Source: Streptomyces vilmorinianum
GTDB lineage: Bacteria > Actinomycetota > Actinomycetes > Streptomycetales > Streptomycetaceae
Assembly (NCBI RefSeq): GCF_005517195.1
Contig: NZ_CP040244.1
Coordinates: 686,501 to 750,500 of the forward strand
DNA: 64,000 bases
Direction of reading: 5' to 3'
The notes under the pieces are model-generated. The model had not been told where the DNA came from. It worked only from the letters and a program-made list of their open reading frames with translations, and did not search any database. Position numbers and translations under genes: made by a program. Position 1 is the stretch's first letter; the number at the start of each line of letters is the position of its first letter. Below, in pieces: positions 7,589 to 16,175 of the stretch.

Positions 7589-7748
7589 GGGGATCTGTCG
7601 GAAAACGTGTCTGAAAGTCTGCCGAGGTAGGCGGACCGCTCAGGCTTGCTTGGCGACAGGTCGCGATGGCAGCCCGGTAGGGCGTAGCCACCGCGGTCAG
7701 TGTAGCGGGTGGTGCCTGATCCGAGGGCGGAGAGAGGTGCGCACTGGC
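7589..7748. other. Intergenic stretch upstream of tRNA-Arg
   Basis: Holds the tRNA promoter region on the minus strand. I could not assign a convincing -35/-10 pair. No gene seen. Confidence 0.4.
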
Positions 7749-7892
7749 TCAGGCGGCGAGTGCATGGGTGATCTTGGCTCGGACGACGGAGTTGCTCAGC
7801 CAGGCGTAGCCGACGTAGATCAAAAGCGCTGCGTCGGCCCCGTAGGCAGGGACTCTCTTGTGGGGGTAGCTCTGGTCTGGGCTTTACCCCGG
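7749..7892 (-). pseudogene. C-terminal coding remnant, unidentified
   Basis: Leftward from 7892, directly after an in-frame TAA, runs a 47-codon segment with normal Streptomyces codon bias and a hydrophobic core (Ala-Leu-Leu-Ile-Tyr-Val-Gly-Tyr-Ala-Trp-Leu) that ends at TGA 7749-7751. It has no start codon. It looks like the end of a larger deleted gene. Confidence 0.35.
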
Positions 7893-7949
7893 ACAGGTGC
7901 AGGTGCTGTCAGACGGCGGTGTCGTAGCGGTTCCGCCGTCGCCCGCAGC

Positions 7950-8270
7950 TCACACGGCGACGCTCAGCAGCACCTCAGTGAGCCGGTCGGCCGCGTCTGG
8001 GCGCCCCAGCGTCCGCGCCTGATGCGCCATGTGCGCGCGGCGCTCCGGCGAGGCCAGGATCGGGGCGACGGCCTCGCGGAGGCCCTCGGGGGTGACCGCG
8101 TCCTTCACCAGGGCCACGGCGGCGCCGGACTGCTGGAGGTGGAGGGCGTTGTGTTCCTGCTCGTTGCCGGCCGAGGTGGCGAGCGGGATGGGGGCGGACG
8201 GTTTGCCGAGGGCGGTGAGTTCGGCGATCGTGCCGGGCGCCGCGGACCCGGACAAGGCCATCGCCGCCCT
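7950..8270 (-). pseudogene. Truncated MurG-like glycosyltransferase, C-terminal fragment
   Basis: The last ~105 codons match the C-terminal UDP-GlcNAc-binding part of MurG-like (GT28) glycosyltransferases: Gly-Thr-Ile-Ala-Glu-Leu-Thr-Ala-Leu-Gly-Lys-Pro, then IPLATSAGNEQEHNA, then GAAVAL and a terminal GRPDAAD. A complete enzyme has about 360 residues, so about two thirds are missing. Upstream of ~8260 the similarity stops abruptly and the opposite strand begins to look coding (around 8249-8335), suggesting a deletion or rearrangement joint. Confidence 0.55.
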
Positions 8271-8368
8271 CGGCCTCACCGGCTTCGACTGCGCGCTGCC
8301 CACCGTCCCACGGGCCGACACCGGCTCCTGGTGTCGGGCACCAGGAAGTCAGTCCGCTGCGCGGGTCA

Positions 8369-8650
8369 TCAGAATGCGTGGAGGTACACCCGGGCTTTGC
8401 CGCCTGGCATGTCGTACACGTAGATGTCGATCCACGCGACGCTGTGACGTCGGTGGTCCTTCACACACGGCGGGCACACTCCCGTCCAACGGGCACCCTT
8501 CAGCGTCTGTGGCTCTGGCAGGACCAAGTGCCCGAAGAGTTCCTCATCTCGTCGCTCTCGAACGACTTTCCTTCGTGGTCGCTTTCCACCGGGACGACGA
8601 CCGTCTTGTTGCCCCCGGCCTTCGCGAACGCCCGGCGAAACCGCGGACCA
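8369..8650 (-). pseudogene. Frameshifted remnant of an unknown protein
   Basis: Read leftward, one frame gives a plausible segment (Asn-Lys-Thr-Val-Val-Val-Pro-Val-Glu-Ser-Asp-His-Glu) until about 8550. A second frame then continues with Glu-Glu-Leu-Phe-Gly-His-Leu-Val-Leu-Pro-Glu-Pro-Gln, a CPPC motif and a clean TGA at 8369-8371. Both parts have coding-like third-position GC in their own frame, so a single frameshift near 8540-8560 is likely. Family unknown. Confidence 0.35.
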
Positions 8651-8683
8651 GGGGGCGACGGCGCCCTGTTCCGCGCCGGGTCG

Positions 8684-9136
8684 TCAGCTCACCGCGTTCT
8701 TGATGAGCGCGCCGATGCGGGCCTCGTCGTCGGCGGTCAGCTTCGTGAGGGCGTAGCTGGTCGGCCACATGGTGCCTTCGTCGAGTTCCGCCTGGTCGCT
8801 GAAGCCGAGCGTGGCGTAGCGCGTCTTGAACTTCTGCGCGCTCTGGAAGAAGCAGACGACCTTGCCGTTCTTGGCATACGCGGGCATCCCGTACCAGAGC
8901 TTCGGCGAGAGGTCGGGTGCGTCGGCCTTGACGATGGCGTGGATACGCTCGGCGAGGACGCGGTCCGCTTCCGGCATCTCGGCGATCTTCGCGAGCACCT
9001 CGGTCTCCGGGTCCGCCTTGGCCGCGCGGGGGCCGCGGCGCGCGGAGGCCCTCACCTCCTTGGCGCGCTCCTTGATCGCGCTTCGTTCCTCGTCCGTGAA
9101 TCCGTCGTGCTCGGCGGACGTCTCCGTGCGCTTCAT
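8684..9136 (-). CDS. DUF1801 (YdhG-like) domain protein
   Basis: 150 residues. The N-terminal third is a charged Lys/Arg/Glu-rich helix. The rest matches the DUF1801 domain (iron-chaperone-like YdhG/YjdF fold): Ala-Pro-Asp-Leu-Ser-Pro-Lys-Leu-Trp-Tyr-Gly-Met-Pro-Ala-Tyr near residue 75, a CFFQSAQKFKTRYATLGF-like core, and a terminal leucine-rich helix. Members are small soluble proteins without a settled biochemical role. It is probably the last gene of a leftward unit with the flavin-binding protein, the AraC regulator and the VOC protein (48-bp gap to the next gene). Confidence 0.85.
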   Translation of the reverse strand: MKRTETSAEHDGFTDEERSAIKERAKEVRASARRGPRAAKADPETEVLAKIAEMPEADRVLAERIHAIVKADAPDLSPKLWYGMPAYAKNGKVVCFFQSAQKFKTRYATLGFSDQAELDEGTMWPTSYALTKLTADDEARIGALIKNAVS

Positions 9137-9184
9137 GGCAGGTTTCCTCTCGATCAGTTGGTGTGGCGGGGGCCTCGGTCGCGG

Positions 9185-9637
9185 TCAGCCGAGCCAGTGG
9201 CCGTCGCGCATGAGGGTGCGTCCCCGCAGCTCGTTCGCCTCCCGCCAGGCCTGGATGCGCCGTGGCCGGATCAGGAAGTACTGGTACGGCTCGTCGAGCT
9301 CGCGCGGGTCGAAACCGGTCTTGGCCGCGAACGCGTCGCCCGTCCCCAGGGCGAGGTCGGCGACGTCCACCGGCTCGGCCGTGCCGTCGACCACGACGAC
9401 GTCGCGCGTCGGCCCGAGGCCGAGTCGCACCTGGCCGTCCGCCAGGAGGTTGCGCCCGGTGACCGAGGCGCGCGGCGTGGAGATGAGGAACGCGGTCCCG
9501 TCCCAGAGGTACGAGAGCGGGACGAGGTGGACGCCCGGGGAGCCCGGTGTCGCGACCCAGAGATCGACGTCGCTCTCCAGTCGCGCGCGGGTGTCCCGCA
9601 GCCTCTCCTCGAGCCCACGCGGCGGCGTGCCTGTCAT
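9185..9637 (-). CDS. Pyridoxamine 5'-phosphate oxidase-like FMN/F420-binding protein
   Basis: 150 residues with the split-barrel pattern of the pyridoxamine 5'-phosphate oxidase family: LESDVDLWVAT, HLVPLSYLWDGTAFLI, RNLLADGQVRLGLGPTRDVVVVDGTAEPV. Actinobacterial relatives bind FMN or F420 and reduce small molecules; the substrate cannot be read. The start ATG 9637 overlaps the stop of the upstream AraC gene in an ATGA, so the two are translationally coupled. Confidence 0.85.
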   Translation of the reverse strand: MTGTPPRGLEERLRDTRARLESDVDLWVATPGSPGVHLVPLSYLWDGTAFLISTPRASVTGRNLLADGQVRLGLGPTRDVVVVDGTAEPVDVADLALGTGDAFAAKTGFDPRELDEPYQYFLIRPRRIQAWREANELRGRTLMRDGHWLG

Positions 9638-10050
9638 GCTTCCGCCAGTTGCGCGCTCGGCTCCACCCTCGCCGCAGCGCCGGCCGCGCCGCGCCGGTAG
9701 GCGGTGGGCGGCATGCCGACCAGCTCGGTGAAGCGGGTGCCGAAGGTGTCCGGGGACGAGCAGCCGACCGCGAAGCAGACCTCGGCGACGGTGAGGTCGC
9801 CGCGCCGCAGCAGCGCCGTCGCGCGTTCGACGCGACGTGCCGTCAGATAGGCGTACGGCGACTTGCCGTAGGCGAGCCGGAACTGCCGGCTGAGGTGCCC
9901 GGCCGGCATGTTCGCCGTGCGGGCGAGCGCCTCGACGTTCAGCGGGCGCGCGTACTCCCGGTCGATCCGGTCGCGGACGCGGCGCAGTCGCGCGAACTCG
10001 CGCAGGCGCTGCGCGGCGATGAGTGCGCGCCTCCATGCGGGATGACACAT
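9634..10050 (-). CDS. AraC-family transcriptional regulator (DNA-binding domain only)
   Basis: 138 residues, essentially only the double helix-turn-helix domain. The first HTH is around LNVEALARTANMPAGHLSRQF, and the second contains VAEVCFAVGCSSPDTFGTRF, the family signature. No N-terminal ligand-binding domain is present, as in short streptomycete AraC proteins. It sits 32 bp after the VOC gene and overlaps the next gene by 4 bp, so it probably controls its own operon. Confidence 0.9.
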   Translation of the reverse strand: MCHPAWRRALIAAQRLREFARLRRVRDRIDREYARPLNVEALARTANMPAGHLSRQFRLAYGKSPYAYLTARRVERATALLRRGDLTVAEVCFAVGCSSPDTFGTRFTELVGMPPTAYRRGAAGAAARVEPSAQLAEA

Positions 10051-10082
10051 GAGAGAACCCTTTCCTCGGGGCGCCCAACGGC

Positions 10083-10493
10083 TCAGCGAAGCTCCTGGAT
10101 GCGGATCAGGTTGCCCGCGGGATCGCGGAAGGCGCAGTCGCGAACGCCGTACGGCTGCTCGGTCGGCTCCTGGACGACCTCGGTGTCGCCGGACTGCACC
10201 TTCTCGAAAGTGCGGTCGAGGTCGCGGGTGGCCAGCAGGATCCAGCCGTACGTGCCCTTGGCCATCATCTCGACGATCGTGCGGCGCTCTTCCTCGGTGA
10301 CCCCGGGGTCGGCGGCCGGTGGGGCCAGGAGGATGGACGTGCCGGGCTGATCGACGGGGCCGACCGTGATCCAGCGCATCCTGCCGTGTCCGACGTCGCT
10401 GCGTACCTCGAAGCCGAGGACGTCGCGGTAGAAGGCGAGGGACGCGTCCGGGTCGTCATGGGGAAGGGAGACCGTGTGAATGGTGAGGTCCAT
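10083..10493 (-). CDS. VOC (glyoxalase/bleomycin-resistance) family protein
   Basis: 136 residues from ATG 10493; GTG 10502 is an alternative start that adds three residues. It has paired beta-alpha-beta-beta-beta modules typical of vicinal-oxygen-chelate proteins: a start with Thr-Ile-His-Thr-Val-Ser, DASLAFYRDVLGFEV, and a C-terminal Val-Arg-Asp-Cys-Ala-Phe-Arg-Asp-Pro-Ala-Gly-Asn. Metal ligands are plausible (His near residue 5, Glu near the C-terminus) but activity cannot be told. First gene of the VOC-AraC-flavoprotein-DUF1801 unit. A 7-bp inverted repeat TGACCGA/TCGGTCA (10518-10548) lies just upstream and may be its operator. Confidence 0.85.
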   Translation of the reverse strand: MDLTIHTVSLPHDDPDASLAFYRDVLGFEVRSDVGHGRMRWITVGPVDQPGTSILLAPPAADPGVTEEERRTIVEMMAKGTYGWILLATRDLDRTFEKVQSGDTEVVQEPTEQPYGVRDCAFRDPAGNLIRIQELR

Positions 10494-10545
10494 GTCCCTC
10501 ACGTTAGTTGCGGCTCGTGACCGACGCTTCTCGATTCCTGATCGG

Positions 10546-10836
10546 TCAGTGGCCGTGGCCGCCGTGGCCGCCGTCGCCCTGCGCGCCGAGGAGCTGGGAG
10601 AGGGCCGTCGGGACGAGACCGGCCAGGATGAGCGTCATGCCCACCTCGAACGGGGTGATCCGCAGCGTGCCGACCGCGACCGCCATGACCAGTGAGCCCG
10701 CGCCCCAGAGGCGGGGGCGGTGGACGCTGCGGCGGAGCCAGGGGAGGGGCATGCGGGCGGTGGTCAGGGCGTACAGGCCCGCCGCGGCGAAGAGTGCCGC
10801 CAGCGGCAGGGTGACGATCAGGAGGAACGTGGACAT
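10546..10836 (-). CDS. Small membrane protein with His/Gly-rich tail
   Basis: 96 residues from ATG 10836, preceded by GGAGG at good spacing. Three to four hydrophobic segments span residues 2-85, and the tail is Gly-His rich (GGHGGHGH), possibly metal binding. No family named. It lies 53 bp upstream of the VOC gene on the same strand; its stop falls in the TGACCGA/TCGGTCA inverted repeat. Confidence 0.7.
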   Translation of the reverse strand: MSTFLLIVTLPLAALFAAAGLYALTTARMPLPWLRRSVHRPRLWGAGSLVMAVAVGTLRITPFEVGMTLILAGLVPTALSQLLGAQGDGGHGGHGH

Positions 10837-11014
10837 GGCTGCCTCCACAGGGGTCTCGGGTCTCGCCGGGATGTTCTCAGCCGCCGTCCCCCATCGACAT
10901 GCCGGGACCCGGCAGCCTGCGGGGGACGCTGCCTGCCGTCGACCGCAGGGGTGACACCCGTCGCGAGCTGCTCTGATAGCGTCCTCGGCCGGATCAGCGG
11001 GGGAAGGGCAGGAA

Positions 11015-12238
11015 ATGCGCGGCATACAGGGGCGCACATGGCGCCTCTACGCAATATCGGGCGGGTTGCTCGCGGTCGTCGTCGCCGGGGCCGTGGTGTG
11101 GTTCTCGGCCGGCCGGGCGGAGCAGCGCGCGGACAATCTGGACCAACTGGGGCGGGCCTGCGCGGGGTTGCTGCCTCGTGAGCAGTTGGAGGGCTTCGTA
11201 CCGGGGGACAGCGCCGGGGTCCTGGAGGAGTACGGGACGATGCTCGAGCCCGGCCGGGAGAGCCGCGCGCTGCTGGACTGCTCGCTCGCCTGGGGTGCCG
11301 GGGTGTGGGAGCCCGAGGCGCTGGTCCAGGTCCGGGCGGAAGCGCTGATCGCGACGCAGGTCGCGGAGGCCGACGCGGGGTCCCGGTCCATCGGTGACTT
11401 CCCGCTGCCCCTTCCGGCCGGCGCGAGGGGCGGTACCGGGGCCGACGACCGGGTCAAGGGCAGTGAGGTCAGCGCCTCGTTGCAGGTGGAGTGTCCCGGA
11501 GGGCTGCGCGGCCGGAGCCAGGCGTCCACGAGGTTCCAGGTCGAGGTGGAGCTGCCGTCGACGGCGGACAGCGACTACGACGTCTCCGACACCGAGCGGC
11601 TGCTCGCCGCCCGCACCGCCGTGGGCGTCGCCAACTGGGTCATCGAGCACCAGAACTGCGGCCGCGAGCCGATCCGTACCGACGCCTCGCCCCGCCCCGC
11701 CGAAGGTCCCGCGCCGACGAAGCTCTGCGCGTGGCTCGACCCGGACGAGCTGGGATTCGCCGAGGAGGAATGGGAGTTCTCCGGGGACGGCACGTACAAC
11801 CCGCGAGCCGGGTTCTGCGGCGGACGCATCGCCGGATACGGCGCACCCACCGGCACGCCCGTCGTGGCGGTGCGGGCGGAGAGCTGGTCGGGCGAGTTCG
11901 CCCGCGGCGCGTACGAGCGGCACGCGTACGTCGGAACCGCTCCCGGACGGCGCGCGTCGTCGTCCGCCATCACGTCCTCGGACTCCCCGCCGACGCTGGC
12001 CCTGTGGGCCGAGTCGGTGTGCGACGGCGGCCCGAGCTACCACCGGGTCGCCGTCACCCCGGAACTCGACTTCGGGGGCAAGAAGGAAGTCGTCGTGGAA
12101 GACCACGTCCGCAAGCAGTTCTCGACGGACGCGCGCGCCGCGCTCGACCGCTATCTGGCGGCGCCGGACGGCTGGCCGACGCGTTCGCACTGCCACGACA
12201 CCACGATCCTGGGCGAGGTGGAGGAATGGCGCCGGTGA
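11015..12238 (+). CDS. Anchored secreted protein, first of a tandem trio
   Basis: 407 residues. Residues 13-31 form a membrane anchor and the rest is probably outside the membrane. Two Cys-led repeats are visible: RACAGLLPREQLEGF near residue 47 and LCAWLDPDELGF near residue 237, each opening a domain of about 180 residues with further Cys likely to pair. The two following genes share this layout, so they are tandem paralogues. No enzyme motif is seen. Overlap with the next gene (13 bp) shows co-translation. Confidence 0.75.
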   Translation: MRGIQGRTWRLYAISGGLLAVVVAGAVVWFSAGRAEQRADNLDQLGRACAGLLPREQLEGFVPGDSAGVLEEYGTMLEPGRESRALLDCSLAWGAGVWEPEALVQVRAEALIATQVAEADAGSRSIGDFPLPLPAGARGGTGADDRVKGSEVSASLQVECPGGLRGRSQASTRFQVEVELPSTADSDYDVSDTERLLAARTAVGVANWVIEHQNCGREPIRTDASPRPAEGPAPTKLCAWLDPDELGFAEEEWEFSGDGTYNPRAGFCGGRIAGYGAPTGTPVVAVRAESWSGEFARGAYERHAYVGTAPGRRASSSAITSSDSPPTLALWAESVCDGGPSYHRVAVTPELDFGGKKEVVVEDHVRKQFSTDARAALDRYLAAPDGWPTRSHCHDTTILGEVEEWRR

Positions 12239-13386
12239 AGCGACGCGCGGTGAGGGGCGCAGCCGGACTGGGCGCGCTGGTGCTGCTCGCGGGCGGCCTG
12301 TTCTGGTTCGCCGGCGGCGGCTACGAGCGCTGGTCGACCGGTCGGATGCTCACGAGCGCGTGTGACGGTGTGCTCCCCGCCGGCCAGGTCCGTTCCCTCC
12401 TCGGCGAGGGGCCGTTGAAGACGGGTGGCGACGAAAGCGGGGGCGGTCTCGACGACCCCACGACCTCGCTGCGGGTGGTGTGCGGCATCAGCCGGGTGAC
12501 CGAGAGGAACGCGGGCAAGCCCGTCGACGACGGATCGGTGTCGGTCACCATCAACGGCGTACCGACGCTCGGCCGCGAGGCCCGGCACTACGAGACCTTC
12601 TACCCCACGCTGCGGTCCGAACTGCCGCCCGCCCCTCTGGGGCAGGGATGGAACGGTGCGTTCGGCATGGACGAAGACCACGGCGAGGCGAAGGCCACCA
12701 CCGCCGTCCTGCTGGACTGCGCACCCGGCCGCGGTGACCTGCTGATCACCGTCGCGGTGAACGTGGAGGGGTACGTGGACGACAGCCCGCTCGACGACCC
12801 CGAGCGCCGCACCGCGTTCGCGCGCATCGCCACGGACACGGCCGCCAACGCCTCCCGCCGGTGGAACTGCGACGCCGACCTCGGCGAGGCGCTCACCACC
12901 GCGCCTCTGCCGGTCAACAAGGACGAGTACGTGGCCCCGGCGGACGCCAAGGGGACCTGCTCCGGCATCCCCGCCCGGGGCAAGGCCGTGGCACGGGCCT
13001 GGGAGAGCGGGCGCGGCACCACGCCGTTCGAGGCGTGCGTGCTGGGCGACACCGAGGGCCGCACCACCTACCGGCTCGCCGCGCACTACGGCCCGTACGC
13101 GGAGGGCGCGCGGCACGACCACGCCGAGCGCCTGGGGGACCCCGATCCGATCGCGTCCGGGCAGCGGTCGGGGCTGCTCGGGAACGGTGGTTACTGGACC
13201 ACCGCCACCTGCCCCGGCAGCGGCGAACCCGCCTTCTTCTCGCTCATCCCGTACAGCGACAAGGCCAAGAGGTCGGACGCCGACCGGGCGTACGAGCTCT
13301 CCGTACTGAAGGTCTTCGCCGAGCGCTCCGCCGCGGCCCACCGCTGCGCCGCGCCCGCCGCGCCCACGACGACGACCGCACCGTGA
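12226..13386 (+). CDS. Anchored secreted protein, second of a tandem trio
   Basis: 386 residues from ATG 12226, with GGTGGAGG just upstream inside the previous gene. An anchor lies at residues ~10-27; then come two Cys-led halves, SACDGVLPAGQVRSLLGE near residue 43 and TCSGIPARGKAVARAW near residue 244. Conserved landmarks with the third protein include a Gly-Trp-Asn-Gly stretch (GQGWNGAFG) and Leu-Asp-Cys-Ala-Pro. The tail ends in Ala/Thr/Pro. Function unknown; a cell-surface or lipoprotein-like role is likely. Confidence 0.75.
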   Translation: MAPVKRRAVRGAAGLGALVLLAGGLFWFAGGGYERWSTGRMLTSACDGVLPAGQVRSLLGEGPLKTGGDESGGGLDDPTTSLRVVCGISRVTERNAGKPVDDGSVSVTINGVPTLGREARHYETFYPTLRSELPPAPLGQGWNGAFGMDEDHGEAKATTAVLLDCAPGRGDLLITVAVNVEGYVDDSPLDDPERRTAFARIATDTAANASRRWNCDADLGEALTTAPLPVNKDEYVAPADAKGTCSGIPARGKAVARAWESGRGTTPFEACVLGDTEGRTTYRLAAHYGPYAEGARHDHAERLGDPDPIASGQRSGLLGNGGYWTTATCPGSGEPAFFSLIPYSDKAKRSDADRAYELSVLKVFAERSAAAHRCAAPAAPTTTTAP

Positions 13387-13399
13387 CAGAGGGGGAGCC

Positions 13400-14425
13400 G
13401 TGATCGGACGACGGACCAAGGCGGCAGGCGGAGCGCTCGTCCTGGCGCTCGTGGCCGGGGGGTTGATCTGGGGGTTCGGCCTGCGGGGCGACGGTTCGGG
13501 TCCTGTCCCCGAGGACACGTGCCGGGGAGCGCTGGCGGTCGAGGAGGCCAGGGGGTTCTTCGGCGGCGCCGAGCTGGAGTTCGGCGGGCACACCGCGGAA
13601 TGGGTGGGCCATGAGACCGAGTACTGCGCGGCGTGGGCCCGTGGCGAGCAGTCCGGTGGCGTGCAGCTCAGGCTGAACATCCGTCCGGCGGCGGCCCATC
13701 GTGCCAGCGGCGCGGCGGAGGAGACCTCGGCGACGCCGATCGGATTCGGCTGGAACGGCTCCTTCGTGTCCGGACGCCGGCCCGAGGCCGGGGTGCTCGT
13801 CGACTGCGCCCCGCTGCCCGGCAAGGGCCTTCTCGTCCTGGCCGAGGCGCGCAAGGACACCGACGAGCTCTCCGACGCGCAGGTGCTCCAAGTGGCCCGG
13901 TTCGCCACCGAGTCGGCCCGCCGTGCGGCGGAGCGCTTCGGCTGCGAGGGGCCTCTCGGGCAACGCCCGTCGACCGTCGACCGTACGGAGTGGCAGGAGC
14001 GCCCCGTTGCCCGGGCGGAGGGAACCTGCCGTGGTGTCGTCGGTTCCCAGGACGCGGCCCGGCTGCGGCTCACGACGGTGTCGGAGATGCCGGCCGGACG
14101 TGCGCTCACCGAGAGGTGCACCATGGACCGGGCGGCGAAGGACCGGGCGACCATGCGCCGCTTCCGTCTGACCGCCTACTACGGGCCCTCCGCCGAACAG
14201 GAGATGTACCTGGACGGCCGCTACCCCGGCAGCGTGAAGGGCGCGGTCACGCGGTCGCAGCCCTGCAAGGGCGGCCTGGGGACCGCGTACTTCAAGTTCG
14301 AGGAATTCCCGCGGCCGGACGCCGAGAAGGGGGTGCGGAGCAGCGTCGCCGGTGCGGACGCGCTGAAGTTGGTGACGGCCTTCGCCACCGCCTCCGGGGC
14401 CCGGCACGGTTGTCCGGTGGCCTGA
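13400..14425 (+). CDS. Anchored secreted protein, third of a tandem trio
   Basis: 341 residues from GTG 13400, with GGGGGAG 5-11 bp upstream. The anchor covers residues ~9-26. Two Cys-led halves are present: DTCRGALAVEEARGFFGG near 39 and GTCRGVVGSQDAARL near 210. It shares FGWNGSFVSG and LVDCAPLPG with the second protein. The unit ends in a strong hairpin. The three proteins look like one family expanded in place. Confidence 0.75.
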   Translation: MIGRRTKAAGGALVLALVAGGLIWGFGLRGDGSGPVPEDTCRGALAVEEARGFFGGAELEFGGHTAEWVGHETEYCAAWARGEQSGGVQLRLNIRPAAAHRASGAAEETSATPIGFGWNGSFVSGRRPEAGVLVDCAPLPGKGLLVLAEARKDTDELSDAQVLQVARFATESARRAAERFGCEGPLGQRPSTVDRTEWQERPVARAEGTCRGVVGSQDAARLRLTTVSEMPAGRALTERCTMDRAAKDRATMRRFRLTAYYGPSAEQEMYLDGRYPGSVKGAVTRSQPCKGGLGTAYFKFEEFPRPDAEKGVRSSVAGADALKLVTAFATASGARHGCPVA

Positions 14426-14434
14426 TCCTCACCG

Positions 14435-14465
14435 CCCCTGATTGCCGGGTTCCGGCAATCAGGGG
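14435..14465 (+). terminator. Strong hairpin ending the tandem trio
   Basis: A perfect 14-bp stem (14435-14448 with 14452-14465) with a 3-nt loop, beginning 9 bp after the stop. Confidence 0.9.
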
Positions 14466-14594
14466 CCGGGCTCCGATGCGTATCAAGGACCTGTCAACGG
14501 CGCGTAAGGAACGTGTAAGGTCCGTCGCGGAGTGCCGGGAAGCCTGGTCGGCAAAGCAGGGGGCACGCCTCTGTATCGATCGAAGGATTCCGTC

Positions 14595-15911
14595 ATGGTG
14601 CTCATCGCCGTCTTCGGGGCCGCGCTGCTGATCGCGGTTCTGCTGTCCGGGCTCGCCGCCCGTACCGTCCTGTCCACCTCGCTGCTGTTCCTCGTGGGCG
14701 GGGCGCTCGTCAGTGACGGGTTCCTGGGGTTGATCCACATCTCGCCGGAGAGCGAGATCGTGTCGGTCACGGCCGACTTGGCGCTCTTCGCGGTGCTGTT
14801 CACCGACGGCATGCACGTCTCCTTCGCCAAGCTGCGGGCCAACTGGCGCAACCCCGCCCGCGCGCTCGGTCTGGGCATGCCGCTGGCGTGCGTCGGCATG
14901 GCGCTGATCACGCACTACCTCGTCGGTCTCGACTGGACGACGTCGTTCCTCGTCGGCGCGGTCCTGGCTCCGACCGACCCGGTGTTCGCCTCGGCGATCG
15001 TCGGGCGCAAGGAAGTTCCGGCCCGGCTGCGTGAACTCCTCAACATCGAGAGCGGGATCAACGACGGCCTGGCGCTGCCGGTCGTCCTGATCCTCATCGC
15101 GGTCGCCGGCCCCACCTCGCCGCACGCGGAGGCGTCCTTCGGGAAGATCGGCCTGGAGCTGGCCCTCGGTCTTGGCTTCGGTGTGCTCGCGCCGCTGCTG
15201 GTCAACGGCCTGGTGCGGCTCCGCCACCTGGGTGCGGAGGCCAAGCTCCAGCCGCTGCTCCCGCTGGCCACCGGCGTCATCCTCTACGCGGCCTGCCACC
15301 TGACCCACGCCAACCCGTACCTGGCGGCGTTCTCCGCGGGCGCGGTGCTTGCGGCCGTATCGCCGGAGGCGAAGACGGCGTTCGAGCCGCTGGGGGAGTC
15401 GCTGGCCGAACTGGCCAAGTTCGCCGCGCTGCTGGTCTTCGGTGCTCTGCTGACGCCGCAGCTCTTCGGGGACCTGTCCTGGGGCGGGTACGTGGCGGTG
15501 GTCCTGGCGATCGTGCTCATCCGGCCCGCGTCGCTGCTGCTGTCGCTGCTCGGGACGTCGATCGACCGCCGGGAGAAGCTGGTCGCGGCCTGGTTCGGGC
15601 CGAAGGGCTTCGCCTCGGTCGTCTACGGTCTGCTGGTCCTGCAGGCCGGGATCCCGCAGGGGGAGGAGGCGTACACGCTCATCGCCGTGTGCATCGCCTT
15701 CTCGATCATCGCCCACAGCAGCACCGACGTCCCGATCGCCCGGCTGTTCCACGTCGACGACCTCGTGGAGGGGATCCCCCACACCCACGAGACGAAGGAC
15801 GCCAAGGACGCCAAGGACGCCGGGGACGCCAAGGGTGCCGGGGACATCAAGGGTGCCGAGGCCGCCAAGGACGCCGAGGGCAGCGGCGTCGTCCCTCGTG
15901 CGCGCACCTGA
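14595..15911 (+). CDS. Cation:proton antiporter, CPA family
   Basis: 438 residues from ATG 14595 (AAGGA 7 nt upstream; the in-frame GTG at 14532 has no ribosome site). About twelve membrane segments. The family's core signature is present: GAVLAPTDPVFASAIVG followed by LLNIESGINDGLALP, with the Asp residues used for ion/proton exchange. It should expel Na+ or K+ in exchange for protons. The last ~45 residues are a hydrophilic tail of repeated Asp-Ala-Lys units, unusual for the family and rich in acidic/basic pairs. Confidence 0.9.
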   Translation: MVLIAVFGAALLIAVLLSGLAARTVLSTSLLFLVGGALVSDGFLGLIHISPESEIVSVTADLALFAVLFTDGMHVSFAKLRANWRNPARALGLGMPLACVGMALITHYLVGLDWTTSFLVGAVLAPTDPVFASAIVGRKEVPARLRELLNIESGINDGLALPVVLILIAVAGPTSPHAEASFGKIGLELALGLGFGVLAPLLVNGLVRLRHLGAEAKLQPLLPLATGVILYAACHLTHANPYLAAFSAGAVLAAVSPEAKTAFEPLGESLAELAKFAALLVFGALLTPQLFGDLSWGGYVAVVLAIVLIRPASLLLSLLGTSIDRREKLVAAWFGPKGFASVVYGLLVLQAGIPQGEEAYTLIAVCIAFSIIAHSSTDVPIARLFHVDDLVEGIPHTHETKDAKDAKDAGDAKGAGDIKGAEAAKDAEGSGVVPRART

Positions 15912-15941
15912 TCCGAGGTATCCACCGAAGGGGGAGGCACC

Positions 15942-16175
15942 ATGAAGGACAAGCGCCGCGCCGCCACCACGTTCGCCGTCAACGGTCTGCTGCAGGCCGC
16001 GGTGGCCACCTTCTTCACCGTCGCGGGGGACAAGGCGTTCGGAGCCCCGCTGTTCTGGCTCGCCACGTTCAGCTTCGCCTGCGCGTGGTTCATGGAGCGC
16101 AGGGCGGCCGGCTCCCGCCCGTCAGAGCGTGAAGTGGACCGCTGCCGCCCAGAGGAGGGTGGCGCCGGTCAGTAG
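15942..16175 (+). CDS. Small membrane protein
   Basis: 77 residues from ATG 15942, preceded by GGGGGAGG. Two hydrophobic segments (residues ~10-28 and 33-49) are followed by a charged tail. It follows the antiporter by 30 bp and probably shares its transcript. The 3' end overlaps the convergent next gene by 54 bp. No family recognised. Confidence 0.6.
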   Translation: MKDKRRAATTFAVNGLLQAAVATFFTVAGDKAFGAPLFWLATFSFACAWFMERRAAGSRPSEREVDRCRPEEGGAGQ

